This document shows, in pieces, positions 35,800 through 47,390 of a stretch of DNA of 64,000 nucleotides (position 1 is the first letter of the stretch; every line of letters starts with the position of its first letter). A program made the position numbers and the translations under genes. This stretch comes from Capitulum mitella (Eukaryota > Arthropoda > Thecostraca > Pollicipedomorpha > Pollicipedidae), in contig CP099839.1 of the NCBI GenBank assembly GCA_030062745.1, forward strand, positions 41,589,891 through 41,653,890, read 5' to 3'. Below the pieces are notes generated by a model. The model was not told the DNA's origin and made no database searches. It was given only the letters and a program-made list of their open reading frames with translations.

Positions 35800-37805
35800 C
35801 TAAGGGAGAGATTGGAGGATTTGGGGAGAGAGAAATAGGGGAAGGGCCAGGAGGGAGCGGAGATGAGAAGTCTGCGGGATGCTATTGATCGGGATGCCAG
35901 CTAATAAAAATTTTCCCCTCCGTATGAGATTAAATTTTAGGAGGGTTACGTGAGGGTGCCTTAGATTGATTGCGTTCCAACGTAGAAGAACCCTCGTTAT
36001 ATATGCCAGCAATGGCGTCCCATTTGTTTTCTGAGAACGAGTGAGATTTGAACAATAAGACCCATCGGTGCTCGCATCAGTTTTGTATTGTTTATCTTTG
36101 GATCGCATGACAGTTGGCAAGCCCTGGACTGATTGATGGCGAAGGGTGCATGTGGTGTGTGTTGTTGACCAGGCACTTCAGGGCGTTGAAGGTATTTTGT
36201 CACAGGATGAACAGCAGGTTCTCCGGGGTATCGGGCAAAGCTGCCAGAACCGGGAGTTGTTGACGTGTCGCACACTAATGCTGTGATTCAGCTACCTTCC
36301 AAGTTACTGGAAAGCAACTTATATATCTCGCATAGTTTGAATGTTTCAACAGTACTATGCCGTGCCGTGATCGATAAGGTAGCTCCTTGCTTTAACCTGT
36401 TGACCTCTCTGGGGCCATTTTTGTGCACATGTTCATGCTGACAGATTAGTGGTATTACACATACGTCGTATGACAGGGCGGTTAGGGCTGTTTTACGGTC
36501 AGGACTTTCCTATATTTTACTCAGAGCATATGGTCATTGTCCAGTGACATCACGCTGTATTATATGATGATGTACGGAAGTAGCGTCCGGTAGTTCTGTC
36601 CGATGTGACGGCTTGTGAGGGTGCTGCCATCTGCTAGTCAAAAGGGTAACTACTCTGATTTGTGGCTGCTTCCGCGAATAGGATGTCACGAATGGGTTTA
36701 GTTCAGTGCCTGATCCATCAGAGGGAAGTGGGCGATAAAGCACTAGAAACGCTTGGCGGTAGAACCATTGTTTTTGGAGCTACAGCGATGATCCTTGCCA
36801 TGTAGGTTCACATGAAGTTGAATGTCCTTGACAGCAAAGTTAACGTCTCTGCAGGTCAACTGAGGCCATGTCATATCATCATAGGCATAAGGGATGGCAG
36901 GACAAGGGATCATTTCCCCGCCTGTCCTGGATTTTCAGTTATATGGAAAGACCTTCCTCAAAATCTACACGTCCCCCTCCGCCCCGTTCGTAGCGCACAG
37001 TACGTACTGTCCAGACTCATTTCGTACGTATCTGCAGATGACTATTACGTTTTCAGCACTCATTTTTCTGAAGAATGTTTAGGGGGCTGCAGAACATTTA
37101 GGCCGTTAAAAAGTATTACATGGTCGTCCGCCGATGTGACGTGGTATATGTCGTTTGCAAACGCTCATTGGCCTGCTGGTTCGTGGCGTCACGCAACAAC
37201 TATAGGCTAAACTGTGCCGTATCAGCTCGAAGCACAAATTACAGATGGCCATCTTCTTGGAGGGATGTCTCTGTTCTGTAGTCTTATTTCATGGATTGAG
37301 CAAGCTCAGCAGAAATTCAGAAATCCTCAGATGTGCATAGGGGGAGAGGTGGCTTATTTTGGTTAACTGCGTAGTTTTGATGCCTCTTGTTCCATACATG
37401 TCCGGATAATTAGTAAACATATGTAAGTTCCGTTACCGGTAAAAAAAAAAACTGTGCATTCCTCGTCTCGATGATCTGGAGGCGTTTTTCTGTCTGCTCT
37501 TCGTCATTGACTGCGGGTGACAACGGCTGTAGCGTGACGCTGTGTAATCGTTGAGAGGGAAGCGTCACGCGCTGTTCTGGCTTGGCCCCTACAGATACCC
37601 TGATCTCCGGACATTCGTCCGTAGTGTTGTCGATGTATGCGTCCGTCCAGACATTCCGTACTCTGGAATGTGACTGCGTCCTATGGAATGTGACTGCTCC
37701 TCATGTCGGCAACCTGGCTGCCCCCACCGCTTTCCTCCACTCTGCTGTGCGGCTCACGTGCAGCGGAGCCAACTTCCCCGCGCAGCGTGCGGACGCCCCG
37801 AGGCG
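35800..37805. other. Intronic stretch, nothing recognised
   Basis: Mixed composition. A 132-codon frame at 36,812-37,210 has no recognised domain. An 11-base A run lies near 37,440. Confidence 0.5.
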
Positions 37806-37810
37806 ACCGC

Positions 37811-37978
37811 GATTCCGAGCCGGTGGCCAGAACCGCGGCGCCTGATTCCGACCCGGTGGCCAGAACCGCGGCGCCTGATTCCGACCCGGTGGCCAGAACC
37901 GCGGCGCCTGATTCCGACCCGGTGGCCAGAACCGCGGCGCCTGATTCCGACCCGGTGGCCAGAACCGCGGCGCGTGAT
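37811..37978. repeat. Minisatellite, 33-bp unit, 5 copies
   Basis: gattccgacccggtggccag starts at 37,811, 37,844, 37,877, 37,910 and 37,943, nearly identical copies. Because 33 is a multiple of three it stays open (unit peptide RTAAPDSDPVA), but no splice sites or domain support translation. Confidence 0.95.
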
Positions 37979-38579
37979 TGACAAGTTTCGGCTGACTGGA
38001 CCGTGGCCGATTCGCGATGCAGGGAGATGCACGTATTGGCGGTGGTCGGGTCCGGTGTGCGGTCGACTCTGCAGCGGCCAGTAGTGAGCCCGCTTATCGC
38101 GCACCAGGACTTATAGCTAGAGGGGCTTATGGTCGGATTAGGCCTCAAATGTTTATGTAGAATGCTGTCCTAATGCGGGAAGTAGCTGCACATCGTCTGC
38201 CATCTGTTGTAAGCCGCCACTTTTACAGACGCCCGGCCGAAAAATCACAGCAGGGCTCGTTAATCCGGCCTTATCAGGTAACAGGCCGCCTCGTTACTCC
38301 GTGTTTCACCCAGGAAGCAGCATTTTTCTGCGGTGTACCAAACCTTCACCCGAGCACTTGTTTAGCGAAGCCGACTCATGCAGCACCGTGCAGCAAACGG
38401 ATGCTTGGATTGAATGTTGGAAGAGTGATCAAGTAAACTGGGATGGATTGGGAACGAGCAGTAGATCGACTGTGAGTGTGGCTGTATTCGGAGAAGAAGT
38501 TGACATCTCTGATGGCGGCAGTTTACCGGCTTTAGCGCCGAGGGAGAGATGACTGGCGATATGTGTGATGTTTTCGGTG

Positions 38580-39700
38580 CGGTCGGCGCCGTGAAGACGG
38601 TGATCAGCTGAGCAGCTCCGGCCGGCAGCTCCCGGTTGATGCAGGCTCCTCCGCCGGAGACGGGTCGGCGTCGTGTGTCTGGCAGCAGTCGCGGCCGCCC
38701 TGGAAGCTCCCGGCGGCGGCGTCTGCGGTGCGCCGGCGGCCGCCCGGCCGGTCCCCCGACTGACGTCATCGTCACCAGCGGTAAACAGCGCGGCATAAAC
38801 AGGCGCCGGTGGGCGGCCGGTCGCCATGGTTACCGGCGTGCCGTGTCGCCGGGGAGGCGCCTGGCCGCTGGTCACGCCTCTGCGAGCGGGCTGGCGGCCG
38901 CGCGCCGCGCCGGCCGCCGGCCGGGTGGCCCGCCGCCGCGGCCGCTTTCATCCCGGCTTACGTTACACGACCGGCCCATATACGTCCGGCCACTTATGCC
39001 GAGACGGCCGGCGGGGCCTGGGCAGGACGCGGCGGCCGAGCGCCCGGCCGAGCGGGAACCGCCACCTGCCCGGGGGCCTCGGCTCGGTCAGCTCGGCCGC
39101 CGGCCGGAGAGCAGGCCGGTGCCACGAGACGTCAGCGCGGGGTCGTCCCCGGGCTGCTGATTCTCATGCTGAGGCGGCTGCCGGGGTGGCTGGTTGTGGT
39201 CATCGGACAAGCGCTGGACGCCTGCTAAGCCGTCCAGTGGGCGCCAGTCTGGGTACAGCCTCCTGACACTCAGCTCTGGATTTCCATCGCGGAACGGCGA
39301 AATTTCCCAGCTGCAAACCTCGAGCCTCTTAGCTGCGGACACCCAGCCTCCGCCACCGACCCGCCGGGCTTCCTGGTTCGGGCGGTGGCGGCCGAGCCGG
39401 AGCGTCTCGCCGGCGCGCGAGACGCTCTCCGGGCCCTGAAAGGCGGCTCCGGTCGGGCCGGGCCGGCCGGCGGCGCCGCACAGCCCGCGAGCGCCGCCCG
39501 GAAAAGTGTCACCGGCCATTACGCTGGCGGGCCGGCCGCCTTTGGGCTGGTTGAATGGAGCCGGCGGCCGTGAACGGACCGGCGGCCGGGAGCCGGCCGC
39601 TCCGCCGCTCTCGGACGCGCGCTCGCGCATATTTCCTGTCATCTTCTGTTGTCGCCGCTGCCGCGGCGCGGCGTCCGATCGCCTGTCCGCGCCCTGCTTT
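38580..39700. other. GC-rich island in BRIP1 intron 2
   Basis: CGGCCGG-rich stretch with overlapping open frames on both strands. A CT-rich tract follows (39,700-39,800). No exon supported. Confidence 0.4.
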
Positions 39701-40424
39701 GTCTTCCCCTCTCCCTCTGTCTGTCTCTGTTCTCCGTGTTTCGTGTCTGGGCGCTTGTTCCTCGTCTGCTGGTTCTTCCTCTGGGCCCGTGTGTCTCTTT
39801 TGTGTCGCTGGATCGTTTGCAGTAGAGTGACTTGTTTTGAACCTAGGCACGTGAAAGTGGGCAAAAGTTACGCCGTCTGGCACGGTCCGTGCCTGCTGGG
39901 ACGGCGTGAAAGGCCAGGTCGCCACGCGGCAAAGTTCCTTGGGTCCGTCGGGTCTCGTGACTGGTTGAAATTGAGTTAAGCAGAGAATGCATTCGGGCGG
40001 CAGGAACGGCCACGGCCACTTGAGCGCTGTCCAAAAATATCCACTGCAAGGTCAACAGCGAGCTAAGAACGGTGTTGCCACTTGGTTCGAATCAGCTGAA
40101 TACCGTCCTGTACAGTACATCAGAAACATCAGCTGCCAGTTGAATTCGAAGACAAGTGTGTGTAGAGGCCGTCTGTGTGCCATGAGCAGACATCGATACC
40201 CCTCTGCCTTCTGCGATATGCTAGAAAAGTAGAGTGGTGGATCAAATCTGTCGTAACAGCTTTGCTGTACGACCAGCCGTTCGTTGCATCGAAATCGATT
40301 CGCATCTGGAGGCTTGAGATTGTAAGATGGTGAATGTCTTTGACCTTCGTCCTGCACTTCTTTTAAGCTGTGCTGTTGCTACGGGACGGAATCACGGAAA
40401 CCTGATGACGGTGTTCTTTTGCAG

Positions 40425-40469
40425 ACCGTGTCGACGAATACAACAGAAAGCTGGACGAAGAAGAACGAG
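40425..40469 (+). CDS. BRIP1: BRIP1 linker micro-exon (charged)
   Basis: A 45-nt exon between ttcttttgcag and gtaagc, both strong sites. Read from phase 1 it gives (x)RVDEYNRKLDEEER(G) and leaves in phase 1. The next exon then opens with a codon completed to Gly, followed by WADDDWDDFQ. The joined peptide is acidic and falls where human BRIP1 has the linker IYRDENDDFQVEKKR, between motifs I and Ia. Human exon c.380-507 also enters in phase 1, so this looks like its 5' part with an extra intron. No catalytic role is known for this linker. The call rests on splice sites, phase and position; the peptide alone is too short to prove it. Confidence 0.6.
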
Positions 40470-41105
40470 GTAAGCTGGAGCACCATGGACTAATCGAGAT
40501 TTTACTTGACACGGTGGGCACCTGTAGGTCCACAACTTTCAGATCCACTTATTCGGCCGAAAGCCTCTAGATGGTTCCTGTGGTCGTTTGAGTATTGATC
40601 GTTTTTTCCGTCTGTGTTTTCGTATGTTGCTCTCATGTAATGTTGTATCTCTCCTATTATAAAAGATGTACGACGATGAAAAAAGTTATGGCACTAAGTT
40701 GCCATCGTTCGGATTGGTTGCATGTGTTCTGCAACCAGTCACGGATTCTCTGAAACAAGTCGCATTGATGTTGTCTGTGCGGTCGTTGAGATCGGTGATG
40801 CGCTCGGTGTTGCGATCGGTAGCGGATTGTAAGACCACTGGTCTCCTCGGCCTTCAAATTACGTTCGAGCCTCCTCGGCACTGTATAGTTAGCCTGAACG
40901 TCAGCTGGCAACTGGCCAGGAAGTGGCCACACTGACCACGCAACCGAGTTGCTTTTGTCGGCACTTTTAAACGTTTGCAACAGGTCAGCTGCTAATGTGC
41001 AGTTACCCGATCGGGTGTGAGGCTCAGAATCCTCGGATAAGTTTTTTTTTTTCGTAGAAAATAGGATCGTTAACATCGACGTAACATAGTATTCTTACCG
41101 GATTA

Positions 41106-41113
41106 TAAAAAGT

Positions 41114-41175
<62 letters not shown>
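41106..41175. repeat. TA microsatellite
   Basis: Pure (TA)n of about 70 bp. Confidence 0.98.
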
Positions 41176-41178
<3 letters not shown>

Positions 41179-41337
41179 TGGCGAACTCATAATAACGAGC
41201 GGTAGTCTGAATCAGGAGATATCTTCCATGAGATGTGCCCGGCTCCGGCAGCCTATTTTGCCGTGGCGTCATGTTATTTGCACGGCCAGTGCCCTGAGGT
41301 CGTACCGTCTGCGCGGCCAGTGTTCTTGGGTCGTACT

Positions 41338-41530
41338 CTGTGCTCCGTTAGAGCCGGTGTATGGACCGTCTGTTACAGTGCAGGCGGTGCAGCAATCGTG
41401 CGCTGCTCCGTTAGAGCCAGTCTGTGGGCCGCCTGTTACAGGGCAGGCGGTGCAGCAGACGTGCTCTGCTATGTTAGAGCCGGTGTGTCGGCCGTCTGTT
41501 ACAGGGCAGGCTGTGCAACAGTCGGCGTTG
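41338..41530. repeat. Minisatellite, 63-bp unit, 3 copies
   Basis: ttagagccggtgt recurs at 41,348, 41,411 and 41,474. Sixty-three bases equal 21 codons, so one frame keeps a 21-residue repeat (PLEPV..P.VT.QAVQQ). It lies within a frame open from 41,228 to 41,821. Confidence 0.9.
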
Positions 41531-41621
41531 CGCAGTCCGGGGACACCCAGTCCGGCCGGCCGGACCGTTGCGGCCGCCAGTCCTGCCGCCGAGGCGGCCC
41601 CTCCGGCTTCGGCGACACCGC

Positions 41622-41720
41622 GGCCCGGCCAGCAGCAGCGGCCGGCCAGCAGCAGCGGCCGGACCAGCAGCAGCGGTCCGGCCAGCAGCAGCGGCCCGAC
41701 CAGCAGCAGCGGCCCGCAGC
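41622..41720. repeat. 18-bp tandem repeat, CAGCAGCAGCGG core, 5 copies
   Basis: ccagcagcagcggcc repeats every 18 bp. In the frame that continues from the 63-bp array it encodes SSSGP/SSSGR, followed by a CCG run (eight prolines) and a possible donor AAG/gtgcgc at 41,749. It could be a low-complexity exon or plain repeat. Confidence 0.85.
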
Positions 41721-42139
41721 CGCCCCCGCCGCCGCCGCCGCCGGTCAAGGTGCGCTGCAGCCATCTCTTGTACGGCGGGACCCGCCGCTGTCAGCATGCG
41801 AGCATGTTTCAAGGATGCTAATCGTAAAAAGCGATAGGGAGATGAAAACTTGCCGACATCAACAACATTTAATGTTCAGGTTTGGGAAAGTTTTACAGTC
41901 GCGTGGTAAAGCGTTCCATTGAGTGTTGGTGGAACGGCCCGTACGCTCTTGTACCTGGCCATGACTGGTTTGGAGAAGCTATGGTGGGTGCCGTCGAAAT
42001 CTAATGGGGAAGTCTACCTTTACCACACCACGTCATTGCCGAAACGAAGTTTAGGTGTGCGTCAGTACTACAGTACTACCAGTCCTCCCTTTCGTCCATC
42101 TCAGTCCGTTGTTTTCGCCCCTGTTGCCACTGTCGGCTG

Positions 42140-42475
42140 TGGATCCACTCGTGTGGATCCGCTGGTGCCCGTGCAGCGTCTGTGGATCCGCTGGTGCCCG
42201 TGCAGCGTCTGTGGATCCGCTGGTGCCCGTGCAGCGTCTGTGGATCCGCTGGTGTCCGTGCTGCGTCTGTGGATCTGCTCGTGTCCTTGCAGCGTCTGTG
42301 GATCCACTGGTGTCCGTGCAGCGTCTGTGGATCCGCTGGTGTCCGTGCAGCGTCTGTGGATCCGCTGGTGTCCGTGCTGCGTCTGTGGATCCACTGGTGT
42401 CCGTGCAGCGTCTGTGGATCCGCTGGTGTCCGTGCTGCGTCTGTGGATCCGCTGGTGCCCGTGCATCGTGGTCTG
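42140..42475. repeat. Minisatellite, 29-bp unit, about 11 copies
   Basis: cgtctgtggatccgctggtg repeats every 29 bp, with c/t and g/c variants. All three forward frames stay open through it, a repeat artefact. Confidence 0.93.
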
Positions 42476-42899
42476 ACGCGGCCCGCTGTGTCAGCCGCTC
42501 GTCCCTTTCCGGTCGCTGTAGTATCTGGTCTGTTCCGGTTCCACCGGTGCATCTGGCGTACTGTACCCAGCCCTGTTCGTGTCGTACTGGTGAGTGCTGT
42601 CTTGTACCGCGGTGTCCTGGTGAGTCGGCGCTGATGTGGCTCGCGGTGTCTGTTTTACGTTGTCACGTATGTGGTTGCTGTGACACTACCGTGATTTGAC
42701 AGGGGTTCGGGCTCTGTCGTCCGCGTTGTGTGAGCGCTGCTGCGTCTCCTGTTTTTCCATATGTCGGATTCCACTGCTGTATCTCGTATTTCTTTGCCCG
42801 CGCTGTTGTATCTCCTGTTATCCGTGTGTGTCGGCACGGCCGTGTCGCCCGTTTCTGACATCAGTCAGTGCTGCGTCTTTCCCCCCCCCCCCCTGTATT

Positions 42900-43520
42900 T
42901 CGGTGGTGTGAGGCGCTGCTGCGTCCCGCTCCGCGGGCCGGCCTCTCCGCGCCGCTGTCCTCGGCGGTCTGAATGTCGCTACCCTTGATCCGTCACCGGT
43001 GTGTGGCGGCGGCGGCCCGACCGACCGGCTGGCTGCTATCGGTTTCCGATGCGGCGCCGTCCCTGTCCGCCGGCAGCGCCGCCAGCAGCCGGCCGGGCGC
43101 GCTTTGATGGCGGAATTAGCCAGCTCGCCGGGCGGCTGGCGGCGCCGCAGCGGCAGCGGCAGCGGCGGCGGCCGGGGGAGGGGAGCTGATAAAGCAGGCC
43201 GGGACGGGACGGGGCGGCAGCGGAGCCGCCGCCGGCGCGACCGACTCGTCGCCGGCAGGAGCGGCGAGCGCCGGCCGGCGGCCGTCGCCATGGTGACGCG
43301 GCGGGCGTCGGCCGCCGGCTGTTTACGGCCGCCGTGCAGTCGCCGGGAGCGCGCGCCCGCCGGCGCGGCCGCCGGCTAATGAGGCTGGCGGAGCCGGGCC
43401 GGCGCCGGCCGGCCGCTGACTCGGCGCCGCCCGGCTGATGAGCGGCGCACGCTGTTTGCCCGGCCGAACGAAATGATTGTGCCGGCTCCGGGCGAGCGAC
43501 GCAGCGCCGTTTGATCTTGC
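42900..43520. other. GC-rich island before the DDFQ exon
   Basis: Dense CGGCGG/CGGCCGG sequence ending at the BRIP1 exon at 43,523. Overlapping frames, no product. Confidence 0.4.
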
Positions 43521-43522
43521 AG

Positions 43523-43605
43523 GCTGGGCCGACGACGACTGGGATGACTTTCAGACAAAGGGAGAGAAGAAGCTGCGTACTTCTCTGCCCGTGAGGGATG
43601 GGGTG
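43523..43605 (+). CDS. BRIP1: BRIP1 linker exon (acidic DDFQ then basic)
   Basis: The exon follows ttgatcttgcag and reads (G)WADDDWDDFQTKGEKKLRTS, then LPVRDGV. DDFQ followed by a Lys-rich run matches human BRIP1 NDDFQVEKKRIRPLE, which carries a nuclear localisation signal. Entry is in phase 1, matching the exit of the 45-nt exon at 40,425. The donor may be GGGGTG/gtgagt at 43,606 (better consensus) or CCC/gtgagg at 43,591. Both leave phase 0, the exit phase of human c.507, so the choice only adds or drops five residues (VRDGV). It sits at the right edge of a GC-rich island, with a CT-rich tract just downstream. The linker is poorly conserved, but phase, order and the DDFQ match make the assignment likely. 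Confidence 0.72.
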
Positions 43606-44034
43606 GTGAGTTCTCCCTCTCTTGTTCTCTCTCTGTCTCTCTCTCTTTTCCTCTCCTAGTCTCCGTTTCCGTCTCTGTCGTCCACACCAAAATGCATTGT
43701 ATCCACGAGTCCTTGTAAAGAGGATTTTTATACGATACAGTGGGAGTCGTCTCGTTTAAGAAATTTGGCTTTGGTTTCAGGTATGCACGTTGTGCACTAA
43801 CCCGTGCACATCATTAACTTGCAGGCCTTTTTCTATCAGACGTGCTTGCAACAGTAAAATTTAATTTGGCGTCCTTTCAAGGACGGGATGTTCTTTTTAA
43901 ATTTGTTGGTCGACGGGCGCGAAGAATGCTGTCGGAGCGGAATTTTGAAAGATAGTTGTGCAGCTGTGTAACGGGCGATGGATTAATTTCGCGGCACCGG
44001 TTTCGTGTGACAGTGAGTGCTCGCTGCGTTACAG

Positions 44035-44132
44035 TCCGGTGCCGTGCCGACCGACTGCACCAAGGCCGAGAACAGCTGGTCCTCGACGGCCGACAAAACG
44101 TCCGCCAAACAGACCTCCAAAAAGAGGCTCAA
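44035..44132 (+). CDS. BRIP1: BRIP1 linker exon (Ser/Lys-rich)
   Basis: A 98-nt exon after gcgttacag, with a strong donor CTCAA/gtgagt. In phase 0, the exit phase of the preceding exon, it is fully open: SGAVPTDCTKAENSWSS, then TADKTSAKQTSKKRL, plus two bases (AA). Those bases combine with the first G of the exon at 52,346 to give Lys, so phases match without another exon between. The KQTSKKRL run, continued by KKPK, is a plausible nuclear localisation signal. It occupies the position of human exon c.508-627 but has little sequence similarity to it; this part of BRIP1 evolves fast. The Cys cluster that human BRIP1 has just before motif Ia (CSRCCC) is absent from this model. Confidence 0.62.
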
Positions 44133-44134
44133 GT

Positions 44135-45322
44135 GAGTGTGCATCAGAAACCAGCACTGCGGACGGGGTACCGTACGAGCGCGGAGTTATGGAGACAATG
44201 TTAGGGATTCGTGCGGTACGCAGTGTCGACGAGATCTTCAGGCTATCCATTCAGTGACGTGAACCATGACTGATTCACGTTCTTTTTTTTTCAGAATTAT
44301 GGGTGTTGGACTGTTTTTCCACCTGCCACTGCTGCCTCACAGCGTGAAAATGGACGAGCTGTACTTGCAGATGATCAGATAAGGATTTTTGGTTCGGGTC
44401 TGGACGGCTGGTATTGGCGTTGCTCAGACAGGAGGCGAAACGGGGGGCTGTTGTACTGACAACTTGTGAGGCGTACCATGGACGTCAACAGTCACTTCAC
44501 TGTTCTGTTCAGGGCCGGTCTTGAGTCACGCCAGGAAAAAAAGCAGCCTCACCTTTGTGCTGAAACGTGAGGCTCAGCTGGACACGGGTAGGCAAATGTG
44601 AATATTGCAAGCGGAGGAAAGACAAACGTTGTGCTTGATATTTAACCCACTTGCCTATCGTCTTCCATGCAACAAACTGGAATAGTTCTCCGATGTGTTC
44701 CAAACATGTGGCGGGGAGAAAGTTCATCTTTGATTAGCCCAGCAGTTGTCAGCAGCAGTAGCCCGGCAGTCGGCAGAACAGTGAGCTCATGACAAAATAT
44801 GAACGGCACGATAAATATATACATGGATAAATATATACGTGAATCGCTACTTTTCATGCGTTTTGTACCGAACCCACGTCCCTCCTCCCCCCCCCTCTCG
44901 AATAAGGTGAATCCGGGGATAGACCGAACCTACCCCAACCACTGTTTTTACTGTTTAAGTTATTCCCATTACCTACATACCCTGTACCAGACCAGTAGAT
45001 GCATTTTAAGGTACAGGTGTGCCGTAATATTTCCTGAAAAACTGCTCAGATTTGTAAATACAGTATTGCTCAAGTCTTGGTGGGTACAGTGTTTCCTGTG
45101 CCGCACAGCGCATACCTAAAGTGATTGCTGAGTGCAACCATAAAGAAAAGTATTTTCCACCGGAAAGATGCAGTGAAAGCACTGTGAACTGCTAGAAACA
45201 GCTCCCGCTGCGAAAAATGCAAGAGATACCCTCCTGTGATTTTTTAATTGACTTCCCCCAAAAGTCCGCGCATACACGAAACCGCGAATGGTAAACCGAA
45301 AATAGCCGCAAAAAGCCGCAAA

Positions 45323-45325
<3 letters not shown>
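44135..45325. other. Intronic stretch, nothing recognised
   Basis: Only short frames. A nine-C run at 44,887-44,895. Confidence 0.5.
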
Positions 45326-45327
<2 letters not shown>

Positions 45328-45370
<43 letters not shown>

Positions 45371-45371
45371 C

Positions 45372-45403
<32 letters not shown>

Positions 45404-45405
45404 AT
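45328..45405. repeat. TA/TG microsatellite
   Basis: (TA)n interrupted by tgtata and cata, ending in (TG)n. It abuts the inverted Penelope-like fragment. Confidence 0.95.
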
Positions 45406-45464
45406 ATCGTTGTAAAGTAAGACAATCTTACGGTTAGTTTCGCTACCGATGACGCCTCAGTCAC

Positions 45465-45800
45465 GAAACCACTTGTAGAATTAAGTGTGTGTTTGATGGC
45501 TGTATGCGCGGCTTCCAAAATCTTGCTGATCTGTTTGCCAGCCTTCATTTTTAGAATTTTCGTTTCGTTTCACATGGGCAGATAGTGGCGTTTATTAATG
45601 TATAGCACTGTCGCGTTGGATGTGCGGTGATATTGTACATCTCACTTGCGTTCTTGTTTGTGTTTTCACGCGTCGACTTGTCTCGCTTACGTATGTCTTA
45701 CGGCATCCTGGGCACGGGAGTTTATACATGATGCTGTTTGTGCAGTCCCTCCCCCCGCCCCCCTTAACCTCTAGTAACTATGTCGCCGATCTTGGAATAG
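45465..45800 (-). mobile_element. Second Penelope-like fragment, inverted, degraded
   Basis: The reverse complement of this stretch aligns with the 3' half of the + strand Penelope copy at 46,090-46,380. Shared blocks include CACCGCACATCCAACGCGA, the GGGACTGCAC segment, and the tail peptide KAGKQISKILEAAHT (against EAGKQIRKILEPAHV). The frame is broken by several indels, so no nuclease is encoded. The two copies are head to head, with only about 25 bp between them. The 3' end abuts a TA/TG microsatellite at 45,328-45,405; such tracts are frequent neighbours of these elements. Confidence 0.8.
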
Positions 45801-45825
45801 TGGAATAGTAATAGTGAAATAGTGA

Positions 45826-46406
45826 TAGGTTTCTTTTTGGGAGCATCTAGGCTAAGTGACGACGAGTACCTGGCAGGAGAACTCCGGCACATTTTCGAAA
45901 CATTTGCGAAGTTGAAGTACTCAGAGGGCTTGTTGATTAAACTGGAGAAAAAGTCAGAGCAAATCAGAAACAAGGCTGGACAAACGGACAAGAAAAATAA
46001 GCATTCGATTTGGATATCGATTTCGTATTCAGGACCAGCCAACGCAATCGCAAAGAAGTTAGAATCGGCAGGCGTGAGGGTAGCAACGACTTCCGGACAA
46101 AAGATCAGCGATATAGTTATTGGAGGTTCCGGGGGGGACTGCACCAACAGTGCCGTGTATCCGTGCTCAGCATGTAGTAACACTTACATAGGAGAGACAA
46201 ATCGAGGCGTGAGCATTCGCATACAAGAACATAGACGAGATCTAAAATATCACCGCACATCCAACGCGATAGTCCTACACATTGGCAAATGTCACCATTT
46301 GCCCATGTGGAACGGGAAAACATTCTAGAAAAGGAAGCTGGCAAACAGATCAGGAAGATTTTGGAACCCGCGCATGTAACCACCAGGTTTAATATAGCAC
46401 ACGTTT
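45826..46406 (+). mobile_element. Penelope-like retroelement, 3' part with GIY-YIG endonuclease
   Basis: The open frame ending at 46,328 has two parts. First comes a helical stretch (SRLSDDEYLAGELRHIF and on), typical of the end of Penelope-type reverse transcriptase. Then comes a GIY-YIG nuclease with VYPCSACSNTYIGETNRG, a downstream Arg, and EHRRDLKYHRTSNAIVLH. These are the VY, YIG, Arg and EH features of the Penelope endonuclease, which nicks target DNA to prime integration. The frame shifts near 46,310; the usual C-terminal tail (ENILEKEAGKQIRKILEPAH) continues in another frame to a stop near 46,406. The reverse transcriptase core is missing, so this is a dead, 5'-truncated copy. It lies in the BRIP1 intron, in the gene's orientation, immediately beside an inverted second fragment. 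Confidence 0.85.
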
Positions 46407-46909
46407 AATTCTAGAAACGGATTCATGGCTTGGGCGTCACCGGCAGCGCAAGTAGCCGGACTGTCTTCATTTATAGGGCGTATGATTTAATCCAAGTTAG
46501 GTCGAATAATTCAATGCGGTATGTGGTTTGGATGTTTCGTTCCACCTCTCCAGTTCCTCTGCACTGTGCAGTGATCAAGACACTGTGCTGTCGAAACGTA
46601 TCGCATTTTGATATTGTTTTGCTGTCTCCTAGTTGAGAGTGCTGCGACTATCTTTTTTATGTTTCGGAGTTAGCGAATGGTGCTGTTGTGTGCGAGGGCG
46701 GGAGCGCTCCTGGCCGCCTGTTCATTGGTCACGGCTGATAAAGAAGACTAGATGTTGGACATTGTTACCCCACCACTCCCAGCACCACTACCACCAGAAA
46801 GGACTGCCCATGCCATGGTATGGAATATTTCTAGATTGAGACTGCCCATCTGTTTTGAGGCATTGCTGCTAGTAATGGATGCCAGTTTCTCGTTTGTTTT
46901 TGGTAGCCC

Positions 46910-47390
46910 TTAATGTTGCCGCAGTGATGTCCAGGAGACTGCTGGGCGCCCCATGGTACCGCCGGGCGTCCTACCGGCGCCGAGTCGTCGCGGCCTGGTG
47001 TCTCAGACTGGCAAGGGACACCTGGCCGGTCGGCCCTGCGCTCCGTGGTGTCAGTCCGACTCCGCCGGGGGCGCGTCCTCGGGGCTGTTTTTGCGGCGGC
47101 CGGGAGGTGGCAGCCCGGTGCCGGGCACCCACCTGGCCGGGCCGTGTGCATGACACTGGCCGGTTCCGGCCGGCGGCCCCTTCAAAGCACGGCCCGCTGA
47201 AAAACGCGTTTTGTTGGCGTCTGCCGGCCGGTAATCAGCGCCGACCGCTGCCGGCTCCAGTTTCAGCGGGCCGGCCGCCGAGCTGGGAAGGCCCGGCCTC
47301 AGAGCGGCCGGCAGCGGCGGCAGCGCGCGGCGCCGTACCACCGGAGACGCCGCCCCGGCGGCTGCGGCCCGGCTGGGCGGCGGCCCGGCC
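46910..47390. other. GC-rich island before the 39-bp array
   Basis: GC-rich, and continuous with the following minisatellite. No exon supported. Confidence 0.35.

Noticed and set aside
40080..40095. ggttcgaatc, a tRNA B-box-like word
   Set aside because: No A box at the right distance and no cloverleaf; not a tRNA or a clear SINE.
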